DNA of 64,000 nt from an uncultured Muribaculaceae bacterium (GTDB lineage Bacteria; Bacteroidota; Bacteroidia; Bacteroidales; Muribaculaceae). The DNA is taken from assembly GCA_947525975.1 (NCBI GenBank), contig CANNVE010000011.1, positions 1-64,000 of the forward strand. Direction: 5' to 3'. Positions 21,182 to 30,651 of the stretch are shown piece after piece; within the stretch, counting starts at the first letter, position 1, and the number at the start of each line of letters is the position of its first letter. Made by a program: the position numbers and the translations under genes. Under the pieces are notes generated by a model. That model searched no databases, was not told the DNA's origin, and was given only the letters and a program-made list of their open reading frames with translations.

Positions 21182-21248
21182 AGCAGGCTATTGTAAAACT
21201 GTAATTGATCCTAATTCATTGTATGAAGTAAGTCTTACTTGGCCTGCT
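21182..21248 (-). promoter_or_regulatory. Attenuator-like hairpin in leader of the RING/TerD gene
   Basis: Minus strand AGCAGGC...GCCTGCT then T-run abutting the ATG; internal palindrome aagtaag-cttactt; TATATTTG -7 box at 21254-21261. Confidence 0.45.
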
Positions 21249-21420
21249 TAGTGCAAATATACAAACAAATTTCAGATTGTGAGATGTCGGGCGGTGTTTT
21301 TTGCTTGAAATAGCGCGCTTTTTTTGCGAATTATGATTTTTTTATGATGTGAGCGGCGAAAAAAAAACTGCAAGAGGGCTTATTGATATAAGAAATCTCT
21401 TAAATTTGCGTTTTGAAAAT

Positions 21421-21846
21421 ATGGAATACAATCAGCCTCTGATCATTGACCTGCCTAAAATTTGCGATCCTCGCGGAAATCTGACTTTCGTAGAGGAGGG
21501 CATACATGTGCCTTTTCAGATAGCGCGGGCATATTGGATCTACGATGTCCCGGCAGGCGAAGAGCGGGGCGGCCACTCCCACATAAGCCTCCACCAGCTG
21601 CTTGTGGCCGTGAGCGGCAGTTTCGACGTGAATGTCACTGACGGATTCGCCCGCCGCACCTTCCCTCTCAACCGTCCTTTCCAAGGACTTTACCTCCCGC
21701 CGGGCATCTGGAGCGACATCACCAACTTCTCGTCGGGCGGAGTGTGTATGTCGTTGGTCGACCAGCCCTTCTGCGAGGAGGATTACGTTAGGGATTTCGA
21801 TGCTTTCATGGCTTTGGCTCAGGCTAATGGGCCGATAATGAAATAA
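21421..21846 (+). CDS. dTDP-4-oxohexose 3,4-ketoisomerase-like cupin (QdtA/FdtA, WxcM-like)
   Basis: DPRGNLTFVEEG, ERGGHSHISLHQLLVAVSGSFDV, LPPGIWSDITNFS. Confidence 0.88.
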   Translation: MEYNQPLIIDLPKICDPRGNLTFVEEGIHVPFQIARAYWIYDVPAGEERGGHSHISLHQLLVAVSGSFDVNVTDGFARRTFPLNRPFQGLYLPPGIWSDITNFSSGGVCMSLVDQPFCEEDYVRDFDAFMALAQANGPIMK

Positions 21847-21853
21847 ATACGCT

Positions 21854-22987
21854 ATGGGATGCCCTTTTCTCGACCTTGCCGAGGTCAATGCCCCTTATAT
21901 CGGTGAGATCAAGCGCGCCACAGCGCGTGTGATTGATTCGGGCCGCTATGTGGGCGGCCCCGAGGTTGAGGCGTTCGAGTCGGAGCTCGCCGCAATCACG
22001 GATGTGCCCCATGTGGTAGGCGTGAGCAATGGCCTCGATGCCCTGCGTCTGATTCTGAGGGCATACATGGAGCTTGGCAGGCTAAAGGCCGGCGACGAGG
22101 TCATAGTGCCCGCGAATACCTATATAGCGTCAGTGCTGGCAGTGACCGACAATGGCCTGAAGCCGGTGTTTGTAGACGTCTCCGCCTCGACATTCAATCT
22201 TGATGCCGCCCTGCTCGAGGGGGCGATTACCACGCGCACTCGGGCCATCATGCCTGTGCACCTTTACGGGCGTGTGTGCTGGGGGGATGCCTTGTCCGAT
22301 TTCGCCCGCAGGCATGGCCTGCTTGTGGTGGAAGACAACGCGCAGGCCATCGGGGCAGAGGCTTCGGCCGGCGGCCTCTTTGGCTCTCGTATGGCCGGAG
22401 GCCTTGGCCACGCGGCGGGATTCAGTTTCTATCCTACGAAGAATATCGGCGCCCTTGGCGACGCCGGCGCGGTGGCCACTCATGACAGGCTTCTGGCCGA
22501 GACCGTAAGGGCGCTCGCCAATTATGGCTGCGACCGACGATATCACAATGTCTACGCCGGGCTCAATTGCCGCCTCGACCCCTTGCAGGCGGCGGTGCTG
22601 AGGGTGAAGCTGCCTTATCTTGGCGAGGTCAACTCTCGCCGCCGTGAGCTGGCCGGCATCTATGACAGCCTGATTGTCAATCCCCTTGTCATAAAGCCGG
22701 AAATGCCGCCGGCGGCGCAGGAGCATGTGTGGCATCAGTATGTGCTCAGGGTTGATGACCGTGACGCATTCCGCAGCCATCTTGCCTCCCGGGGCATAGC
22801 CACCGACATCAACTACCCCGAAAATCCCATGCGCCAGCCTTGCTATGCGCCGGCATACGGCGGTGTGGAGGCCCCTGTGGCCGACGCTCTCGCCTCGGAG
22901 GTGGTGAGCCTCCCCCTCAACACCGCCCTTGCCACCGACATGGCGCGCCGCATCGCCGAGGCCGTGAACTCATGGCGCGTTGTATGA
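21854..22987 (+). CDS. DegT/DnrJ/EryC1/StrS aminotransferase
   Basis: VGVSNGLDALRLILRAY, VPANTYIASVLAV, VEDNAQAIGA, SFYPTKNIGALGDAGAV. Confidence 0.93.
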   Translation: MGCPFLDLAEVNAPYIGEIKRATARVIDSGRYVGGPEVEAFESELAAITDVPHVVGVSNGLDALRLILRAYMELGRLKAGDEVIVPANTYIASVLAVTDNGLKPVFVDVSASTFNLDAALLEGAITTRTRAIMPVHLYGRVCWGDALSDFARRHGLLVVEDNAQAIGAEASAGGLFGSRMAGGLGHAAGFSFYPTKNIGALGDAGAVATHDRLLAETVRALANYGCDRRYHNVYAGLNCRLDPLQAAVLRVKLPYLGEVNSRRRELAGIYDSLIVNPLVIKPEMPPAAQEHVWHQYVLRVDDRDAFRSHLASRGIATDINYPENPMRQPCYAPAYGGVEAPVADALASEVVSLPLNTALATDMARRIAEAVNSWRVV

Positions 22988-23014
22988 ATTTTTGACAAAA
23001 TAAGATTTACGCTT

Positions 23015-24046
23015 ATGTGTGATAACGCCTCAGGCAAAACAGCAGACCTACGAAAAAGAATCCCTTGGATCGATGTATCGAGAGGATTGGCCTTCCTTAT
23101 GGTGATATACAGCCACATACCTCAGTGTGATGATACAGTGATGCTTTATTTCTCGCCTGTGTTTCTCACCACATTCTTTTTCGTGTCAGGGTATTTGTTC
23201 AAAAGCGGCAATAGTTTTTCTATGGTCTTGGAACAGCGTCTGCGTACGCTCATCATCCCATTCGTCATTCTTGGAGTGGCGTTGATTGCGATGACCGGAA
23301 TTGTGTCGTTCAATGAAGCGTCGGATATCCCTGGAGATTTAAAAAATCTGTTTTCGCAGACTAAGGCCGGCGGTCATGCTACGTTGTGGTTTATCGCGGC
23401 ATTGTTTGTGTACTCGATGCTTTTCTATTTTGTGGATTTGTGGTGTAAGACGAGTCGCCAATTGGCTGTTACCGCAGTGTGCTTGTTGATTTTAAATTGT
23501 ATTTCTCTGCATTTGTTGCGCATCGACTTACCATGGCATTTGAGTACATTCGGTTTCGGGTGCTTTTATATGGCTTTAGGCAGGCTGTACAGACAATATG
23601 AGGAAAAAATAGACGGCTTTGTCAAGGGGTGGATGGTGATGCTGGCTTTGGTGATATATGTGGGGTATATATCATATTCAAAAAGATATATAAGTTGGTA
23701 CGGTTCGACTTCAATCATAGATGCGATGATTGTGACTTTGGCTGGTTTGTTGCTGATTATCGTCATTTCAAAGAAATGGCTTGGTCGCAGTAGGTTGTTG
23801 TTGTTTGTCGGATCAAATTCGTTGCTTTATTTTGCATTGCATGGTAAGGCATATTCGCTTCTGCTCACAATGGGCGCTAAGTTTATGCCTGGGATATTCG
23901 GCTCTGAAGATTTTTTTGTCAAAGGGTGTATCGCATTGTCGGTGGTGCTTCTTGACGCTCTGATATTGATACCTCCCACGGTGTTCGTCAACAGATATGT
24001 GCCTCAAATATTAGGGAGAAAATTCAAAATTTGGAAGGCCGTGTGA
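23015..24046 (+). CDS. Acyltransferase-3 family membrane protein
   Basis: RIPWIDVSRGLAFLMVIYSHI N-terminal motif, about 10 TM segments. Confidence 0.85.
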   Translation: MCDNASGKTADLRKRIPWIDVSRGLAFLMVIYSHIPQCDDTVMLYFSPVFLTTFFFVSGYLFKSGNSFSMVLEQRLRTLIIPFVILGVALIAMTGIVSFNEASDIPGDLKNLFSQTKAGGHATLWFIAALFVYSMLFYFVDLWCKTSRQLAVTAVCLLILNCISLHLLRIDLPWHLSTFGFGCFYMALGRLYRQYEEKIDGFVKGWMVMLALVIYVGYISYSKRYISWYGSTSIIDAMIVTLAGLLLIIVISKKWLGRSRLLLFVGSNSLLYFALHGKAYSLLLTMGAKFMPGIFGSEDFFVKGCIALSVVLLDALILIPPTVFVNRYVPQILGRKFKIWKAV

Positions 24047-24093
24047 GCAAAGCGGTATTGATTTTGGCCTGATGTGTTTTTTTGAGCGTAAAG

Positions 24094-24125
24094 TTGGTCA
24101 CTATCAAAAAAAATCGCTAACTTTG
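24094..24125 (+). promoter_or_regulatory. Promoter of fba
   Basis: TTGG-N20-TAACTTTG. Confidence 0.65.
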
Positions 24126-24163
24126 CGGTTAGAAAACCAACAATTATATAATATTATCGCAAT

Positions 24164-25159
24164 ATGGTAAGTTACAAGGACTTAGGTCTGGTTAACACTC
24201 GTGAGATGTTTGCCAAGGCCATCAAGGGTGGATACGCTATCCCCGCTTTCAACTTCAACAACATGGAGCAGCTGCAGGCTATCATCAAGGCTGCTGCCGA
24301 GGAGAAGTCGCCTGTCATCCTCCAGGTGTCAAAGGGCGCCCGCAACTACGCTAACGCCACCCTCCTTCGCTACATGGCCCAGGGTGCAGTAGCATACGCC
24401 AAGGAACTCGGCTGGGAGAACCCCCAGATCGTGCTTCACCTCGACCACGGCGACAGCTTCGAGCTTTGCAAGGATTGCATCGACAATGGCTTCTCGTCAG
24501 TGATGATCGACGGCTCGCACCTCCCCTACGAGGAGAACGTTGCCCTCACCAAGAAGGTAGTTGACTACGCACACCAGTACGACGTGACAGTCGAGGGTGA
24601 GCTCGGCGTGCTCGCCGGCGTTGAAGACGAAGTTTCTTCTGACCACCACACATACACCGATCCCGAGGAGGTTATCGACTTCGCTACCCGCACCGGCTGC
24701 GACAGCCTCGCCATCTCTATCGGCACCTCTCACGGCGCTTACAAGTTCACCCCCGAGCAGTGCACCCGCAACGCCGAGGGCAAGCTCGTTCCCCCGCCGC
24801 TGGCATTCGACGTGCTCGACGCCGTTATGGAGAAGCTCCCCGGATTCCCCATCGTGCTCCACGGCTCTTCTTCAGTGCCCCAGGAGTATGTTGACATCAT
24901 CAACACTCACGGCGGCAAGCTGCCCGACGCTATCGGCATCCCCGAAGAGCAGCTGCGCAAGGCTGCCAAGAGCGCTGTTTGCAAGATCAACATCGACAGC
25001 GACAGCCGTCTGGCCATGACAGCCGCTGTGCGCAAGGTCTTCATCGACAAGCCCGGTGAGTTCGACCCCCGCAAATACCTCGGCCCGGCTCGCGACGAGA
25101 TGGAGAAGCTCTACAAGCACAAGATCGTGAACGTGCTCGGCAGCAACGGCAAGGCATAA
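24164..25159 (+). CDS. fba: Class II fructose-bisphosphate aldolase
   Basis: GYAIPAFNFNNMEQLQAI, LHLDHGDSFELCKDCIDNGFSSVMIDGSHLPYEENV. Confidence 0.95.
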   Translation: MVSYKDLGLVNTREMFAKAIKGGYAIPAFNFNNMEQLQAIIKAAAEEKSPVILQVSKGARNYANATLLRYMAQGAVAYAKELGWENPQIVLHLDHGDSFELCKDCIDNGFSSVMIDGSHLPYEENVALTKKVVDYAHQYDVTVEGELGVLAGVEDEVSSDHHTYTDPEEVIDFATRTGCDSLAISIGTSHGAYKFTPEQCTRNAEGKLVPPPLAFDVLDAVMEKLPGFPIVLHGSSSVPQEYVDIINTHGGKLPDAIGIPEEQLRKAAKSAVCKINIDSDSRLAMTAAVRKVFIDKPGEFDPRKYLGPARDEMEKLYKHKIVNVLGSNGKA

Positions 25160-25189
25160 TCGCCCCTGAATACACAGCCATAGCATAAA

Positions 25190-25231
25190 GAAACTCCCGC
25201 GTCAGGAATGACGCGGGAGTTTCGTGTTTTT
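25190..25231 (+). terminator. fba terminator
   Basis: gaaactcccgcgtca-ggaa-tgacgcgggagtttc then T-run. Confidence 0.85.
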
Positions 25232-25452
25232 TATGGTCAAGCTTTTGCTTTGTCAGCGTTGGTGTTGTTTTTTTATGTATTGGCCCGATTTACAATCATA
25301 GATGGAGGCGTGTGGGGAACAGCCATCGATGGTTGAAGATTGTAACATTCTCCCCGGAAATAACGAAATATTTGAAAAAAAGACTTGTTTCCTGGTTTAT
25401 TTTGTTTACATTTGCGGCAAACAATCATGTTTGATTACTTAAAATTTTTTCT

Positions 25453-27504
25453 ATGAAATTATTTCTTAAAAATCGGGTTGCGGCGCTTTTGTCGTTCATC
25501 CTTTTGATCGGAACGACCGCGTGCGATGATTCCGAATCGGCTCCTCCCGCAAAGTTGCAGTTGCAGGACGACTGCGTAGAGGCTTCGGCTGATGCCGGCT
25601 CTTATACGGTGAGCTATGAGCTGGAAAACCCTGTGTCAGGAGCCAAGCTCGTGGCGAAGTGCGATCAGGAGTGGGTGCACTCTTTCGATACGAATGGATC
25701 CGGCTCGCTTTCATTCCAGGTCGACGAGAATGCCGAAACCACGCCGCGCGAGGCGATAGTGAACCTCGTATATGCCGACGCGCAGGCCTCTTTGAGGGTA
25801 AAGCAGGAGGGCGCGGAGATTCCAAGTTTCAGCATAGCGCTCGATCCGGCTGACGTGACTGAGGCAAGCGTGACATATACCGTCAAGCCTGAAAATCAAG
25901 AGATGACTTATGTCAGCATGGTGGTGGAGGCCGCGGAATTCGACTCTTTCGAATCAGACGAAGCCTACTTCCAGAATGATCTCAGCTTCTTCCGTTCTGC
26001 GGCCGAAAGCCAGTCGAATTCGCTTGCGGAGTACCTCTCCATGGTGCTCAAGAAGGGTGAGCTGACCGCTCCGGTCTATAATCTCAAGCCGGAAAAGACA
26101 TATTACGCCTACGTCTACGGACTGACGCCCGATGGCGAGCGCACCACAGGCATCTATAAGCAGCAGTTCCAGACCCGTAAGGTGGAGGCCATAGCAGTGC
26201 CATTCGGCATCACGTTCCAGACGATGAATTCCGACGTGCGCATGAAGGTGGATCCGGGCAGTTACGAGGGGTACTATATGTTTGACCTTGTCGAGGCTTC
26301 AAGCGTGAGCGATGTGTCGGCCTTGTCGGCTATGATGCAGGAATACATAGACAACTACATCAATATCTACTCTGTCCTGGGCGTCAACGCGGCTGATGCT
26401 GTGACCCGGTTCGCCAGCAAGGGCAACGCTTCGTTCCTCTACGACCAGGCCACGAATATCAAGCCTAACACCGAATATCTCGGTTTCGCGGTGGCCATAA
26501 CTTCGCTCGGCCAGATATGCTCCGAGCCGGTGACCGCTACTGTGCGCACCGGCGATGCCGCTCCGGATGTGGATGAACTCGCCATCACGCTCAGCGATAT
26601 CACGAGCGAGAGCGTGACGGTATCGGTGAAGTCGACCATCGATGACCATTACGTCGTGGGCATCACTCCCGCCTATGTTTGGGAAGGCATGACCGATGAG
26701 GATATCCTCGCCACGCTGGTCAACGGCTATCAGTGGCAGGTGCGCGGCGCCACGGGAGATTTCGAGACAACATTCTATGGCTGTCAGCCCAAGAACAGGT
26801 ATTCGGTATTGGCGTTCGGCTACGTCAATGGCGAAAGCACCACTAAGCTGTATCGAGCCGACTTCACCGCCGCAGAGGGTAAAGAGGCCAACATTTCGTT
26901 TAAATTCTGCTACGATAAATATTTCGACGGCACCGAACTCGCTGAGCTGGATCCCGGATTCGCGGTGGCGAAAAACCACGCGGTGCTTCCTTACTGGATT
27001 GAGACTGAGGGCGATGAACTCTACGAAGTCTACTATAGCGCCTATCAGGGCGACTTGAGCGACACGCAGTCGCATCCCGATTCGGATCTGCTTCCCGAAT
27101 TGTTTGAATACGGAGAGTGGCGTATGAATGGCGATCTCGTCTTGTCTTATGGCGTGACGTATACGATCATCGGCTTCTCTGTCAACACAAATGATGAATC
27201 AGGTCCTGTCAGCCGCAGAGTGATAAAGCTTGACCGTGACGGTGTTTCTCCCGCTGCGGAGTATGGCTCCGGCAAAGCAGGGAAGCGCGTGGTGGTTGCC
27301 GCCTCTGCGCCCGCTCCGGTAAGCGTTGATTTGACGAGGCTCGACCGGATTGCGCCCGCTTCTGCCAAGAGGGCGGCTACGGGCCTGCTGCGTCCGCAGG
27401 TGCGTCCTGAGGCGTATCCGGGCATGCGCTGCTCCAAGGCGTCTGCGTCTGAGCAGCGGGTGGCCACCCGATTTCCTATGGCCGCGATTGGCACTGGCCG
27501 ATGA
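25453..27504 (+). CDS. Surface lipoprotein with BACON-like domain
   Basis: Lipobox LLIGTTAC; CDQEWVHSFDTNGSGSLSFQVDENAETTPREAIVNLVYADAQASLRVKQEG. Confidence 0.75.
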   Translation: MKLFLKNRVAALLSFILLIGTTACDDSESAPPAKLQLQDDCVEASADAGSYTVSYELENPVSGAKLVAKCDQEWVHSFDTNGSGSLSFQVDENAETTPREAIVNLVYADAQASLRVKQEGAEIPSFSIALDPADVTEASVTYTVKPENQEMTYVSMVVEAAEFDSFESDEAYFQNDLSFFRSAAESQSNSLAEYLSMVLKKGELTAPVYNLKPEKTYYAYVYGLTPDGERTTGIYKQQFQTRKVEAIAVPFGITFQTMNSDVRMKVDPGSYEGYYMFDLVEASSVSDVSALSAMMQEYIDNYINIYSVLGVNAADAVTRFASKGNASFLYDQATNIKPNTEYLGFAVAITSLGQICSEPVTATVRTGDAAPDVDELAITLSDITSESVTVSVKSTIDDHYVVGITPAYVWEGMTDEDILATLVNGYQWQVRGATGDFETTFYGCQPKNRYSVLAFGYVNGESTTKLYRADFTAAEGKEANISFKFCYDKYFDGTELAELDPGFAVAKNHAVLPYWIETEGDELYEVYYSAYQGDLSDTQSHPDSDLLPELFEYGEWRMNGDLVLSYGVTYTIIGFSVNTNDESGPVSRRVIKLDRDGVSPAAEYGSGKAGKRVVVAASAPAPVSVDLTRLDRIAPASAKRAATGLLRPQVRPEAYPGMRCSKASASEQRVATRFPMAAIGTGR

Positions 27505-27670
27505 AGTTTTTCCTCTTTGACAGGCATTAAGATTGAAGTGTCGCCCCCGTCGCAATCAATTCCGGCGGGGGCGACGCCCGTTTAATGTGCGCATGTCGGT
27601 CAGGGGGAGGGGAGGCCGTGAATTTTAAAGTTCGGTTTTGTTTAAAAAAAGCGAAATTATTTTAGCGTAT

Positions 27671-27704
27671 TTTGACCGTTATCAGAGAAATTTTTGTAAC
27701 TTTG
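27671..27704 (+). promoter_or_regulatory. Promoter of the nuo-atp-nuo operon
   Basis: TTTG-N22-TAACTTTG about 140 bp upstream of nuoA. Confidence 0.55.
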
Positions 27705-27845
27705 CACAATAATTGAGCTCTTTTCATAACACGTAGCCGTCTGTGGAAGGGCAAAGGCAATGGTTGTCAGGTTGATGGCCATTGGCTTTGGCGTTTTGCG
27801 GGCGGAGGAAAAAGACTTTAAATCGATAACATATAATCACGAGAT

Positions 27846-28214
27846 ATGATATCTTTAGCAATCAACAACGCTTTGCTCGCGCTTGTGGCCCTGCTCACCG
27901 GCGTGGCATTGGTCGCCCTCGCCATGTGGATAGCCGGGCTCATCTCGCCCCGCTCATTCAATAAGTCGAAGGGTGAGCCTTATGAGTGTGGCATCCCCAC
28001 CCGAGGAGAGAGCATGTCGCAGTTCCATATCGGATACTACCTCTTCGCCATCCTCTTCCTGATGTTTGACGTGGAGACTGTCTTCCTCTTCCCCTGGGCT
28101 GTGAAAATGCGCGCTCTCGGCACCGACGGCCTCCTGAGCATCGCGGTATTCTTTGGCATTTTAGTGCTGGGCCTCGTATACGCCTGGCGGAAAGGAGCTC
28201 TGGAATGGAAGTGA
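27846..28214 (+). CDS. nuoA: NADH-quinone oxidoreductase subunit A
   Basis: PYECGIPTRGESMSQFHIGYYLFAILFLMFDVETVFLFPWA. Confidence 0.96.
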   Translation: MISLAINNALLALVALLTGVALVALAMWIAGLISPRSFNKSKGEPYECGIPTRGESMSQFHIGYYLFAILFLMFDVETVFLFPWAVKMRALGTDGLLSIAVFFGILVLGLVYAWRKGALEWK

Positions 28215-28813
28215 CCACAAAGAGCATGCCTTATGACGCATGGAAAGATAACGAATACATCGAAAAGCTCGTAAAAGAGCTGCAGGACAACGGCACAAAC
28301 GTGATCGTAGGCAGCCTCGACAAGCTCATCAACTGGGGCCGAAGCAATTCGCTTTGGCCGCTGACGTTTGCCACCAGCTGCTGCGGCATCGAGTTCGTAT
28401 CGCTCGGAGCGGCCCGCTTCGACATGGCTCGCTTCGGCTGGGAGGTGGCTCGTTCGAGCCCACGCCAGGCCGACTTCATGATGGTGGCCGGCACTATCGT
28501 CAACCGCATGGTGCCCGTGTTCCGTCGTCTCTATGACCAGTTGGCCGAGCCCAAGTATGTGATTGCCTGCGGCAGCTGCGCCATCTCGGGCGGCCCTTTC
28601 CTGAAGTCATACCACGTGGCCAAGGGCATCGCCGACATAGTCCCCGTCGACGTCTATCTGCCCGGCTGCCCTCCGCGCCCCGAGGCCATGATCTACGCCA
28701 TCATGCAGCTTTCGCGCAAAATCAAGGTGGAGCGCTTCTTCGGCGGCGTCAACCGGCAGGAAAAGCAGCAGGAATTCCTGCGTGAGCATCCGGTGGCAGG
28801 GGTCAATGACTGA
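28205..28813 (+). CDS. nuoB: NADH-quinone oxidoreductase subunit B
   Basis: LTFATSCCGIEFVSLGAARFDMARFGWE; CGSCAISGGPF; PVDVYLPGCPPRPEA. Confidence 0.97.
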   Translation: MEVTTKSMPYDAWKDNEYIEKLVKELQDNGTNVIVGSLDKLINWGRSNSLWPLTFATSCCGIEFVSLGAARFDMARFGWEVARSSPRQADFMMVAGTIVNRMVPVFRRLYDQLAEPKYVIACGSCAISGGPFLKSYHVAKGIADIVPVDVYLPGCPPRPEAMIYAIMQLSRKIKVERFFGGVNRQEKQQEFLREHPVAGVND

Positions 28814-28923
28814 CATCCCCGGCACCGGGCTTCCCGGCCTCGGCCGCAATCGGCGGTGGCAGGGAGGTGCCATTCACCTTTCAGCAAGATAATCACAAAA
28901 GCGAAATAAAACAAGCTAACTAT

Positions 28924-30555
28924 ATGGCAACTATCCAGGATAAGATCGCCGCCCTCTGCCCTGAGGCGCAGTTTGAGCAGGCTGATGTCCTCCAGGTCAC
29001 AGTCCCAGAGGCTAAATGGCATGACCTTGCCGTAGCCCTCAGGCATGACGCCGACTTGGCTTTCGACTATCTCATCACCATTGTCGGCATGGACTGGCAG
29101 GAGTCGATGGGATGCATATACTATATGATGTCGACATCGCGCGGCAATGAGACGCTCGCCGTTAAGGTGATCGCAGCCGGCACCCGCAAGAGCCCCTACC
29201 TGCCTTCGGTATTCGACGTGTGGGCTGTGGCCACGCTCTACGAGCGCGAGGTATATGACTTCTTCGGCATCATTTTCGTCAACAATCCTGACATGCGCCG
29301 CCTCTTCCTCAGCATCGACTGGGTGGGATATCCCTTGCGCAAGGACTACGACACCGACCCCAAGCTCAACCCCATATCGACCGAGAGCGAGCGCCAGAGC
29401 GACTTCACCGACACCTGGACCCTGGAGAAGGGCAAGCTCGTGAAGAATGAGGTGCGCGTGTTCCAGCCCGAGGACTTCGTGGTGAACATCGGCCCGCAGC
29501 ACCCCTCAACCCACGGCGTGCTCCGATTCCGCACTTGCATCGACGGCGAGACCATCAAGAAGATAGACGTATACATGGGATACATCCACCGCGGTATCGA
29601 GAAGCTGATGGAGGGCCTGACCTACCCGCAGTGCCTGCCTTTCCTCGACCGCATGGACTACTTCTCGGCGCAGAACTATCACAGCGGCATGTGCCGCCTG
29701 GTGGAGCGCGCCGCCGGCATCAAGATCAGCCGCCGCGCAGAGGTGATACGCGTGATGATGGACGAGCTTTCGCGCATCGCTTCGCACTGCCTCTTCATGG
29801 GCACATTCTGCATGGACCTCGGCGCCACCTCGATGCTATTCTATACGCTGCGTGTGCGTGAGCAGATCCTCGACATCATGGAGAAGACCTGCGGAGCACG
29901 CATGACATTCAACTATCCCTGCATCGGCGGCGTGATGCAAGACCTCCACCCCGACTTCCAGAAGGACGTGAAGGCCCTGCTCGAGATCATCCCCGCCAAC
30001 ATCAAGGAATACCAGAAGCTCTTCACCGGCAACGTCATCGCCAAGGAGCGCATGGTGGGCGTTGGCCTACTGAGCAAGGAAGACGCCATCTCTTACGGCG
30101 TCACCGGCCCCTCGGGCCGCGCTTCAGGCTGGTCATGCGACCTGCGCAAGATACGCCCCTACAGCATCTATCCTGAACTTGACTTTGAGGAAGTGCTCGC
30201 AACCGAGGGCGACTCAATGGCCCGCTTCAACGTGCGTCTGCACGAGATCGAGCAGAGCGCCAAGATCCTTGAGCAGCTTGTCGACAACATCCCCGAAGGC
30301 GAATACTGCGTGAAGGTGCCCAAGGTGATCAAGCTGCCCGCCGGCCACTGGTTTGAAATGACCGAAGGCTGCCGCGGCGTGCTGGGCATCTACCTCGAGA
30401 GCGACGGCGGCACCACCCCCTACCGCGTGAAGCTGGCTCCCCCTTGTCTGCCGCTGGCCGGCGTGGTCGACCACATCACAGAGGGCATGAAGATCGCCGA
30501 CCTCATCACCATCGGCGGCTCTCTCGACTACATCATCCCCGACATGGACCGCTAA
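28924..30555 (+). CDS. nuoCD: NADH-quinone oxidoreductase subunit C/D fusion
   Basis: NuoC part YEREVYDFFGI...LRKDYD; NuoD part NIGPQHPSTHGVLRF, DRMDYFSAQNY. Confidence 0.96.
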   Translation: MATIQDKIAALCPEAQFEQADVLQVTVPEAKWHDLAVALRHDADLAFDYLITIVGMDWQESMGCIYYMMSTSRGNETLAVKVIAAGTRKSPYLPSVFDVWAVATLYEREVYDFFGIIFVNNPDMRRLFLSIDWVGYPLRKDYDTDPKLNPISTESERQSDFTDTWTLEKGKLVKNEVRVFQPEDFVVNIGPQHPSTHGVLRFRTCIDGETIKKIDVYMGYIHRGIEKLMEGLTYPQCLPFLDRMDYFSAQNYHSGMCRLVERAAGIKISRRAEVIRVMMDELSRIASHCLFMGTFCMDLGATSMLFYTLRVREQILDIMEKTCGARMTFNYPCIGGVMQDLHPDFQKDVKALLEIIPANIKEYQKLFTGNVIAKERMVGVGLLSKEDAISYGVTGPSGRASGWSCDLRKIRPYSIYPELDFEEVLATEGDSMARFNVRLHEIEQSAKILEQLVDNIPEGEYCVKVPKVIKLPAGHWFEMTEGCRGVLGIYLESDGGTTPYRVKLAPPCLPLAGVVDHITEGMKIADLITIGGSLDYIIPDMDR

Positions 30556-30651
30556 TAGCAAAAATCTAAATCCCAAGTGAGTAATCAAATCCACTCACTG
30601 ATCAAGTCTAACCACATCAAAATTGATTGCTCACATATAAACTAAAAAGTT

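Noticed and set aside
28693-29502. 269-aa minus-strand ORF opposite nuoB/nuoCD
   Set aside because: Shadow ORF from biased codon usage of nuo genes; no start context or homology-like motif.
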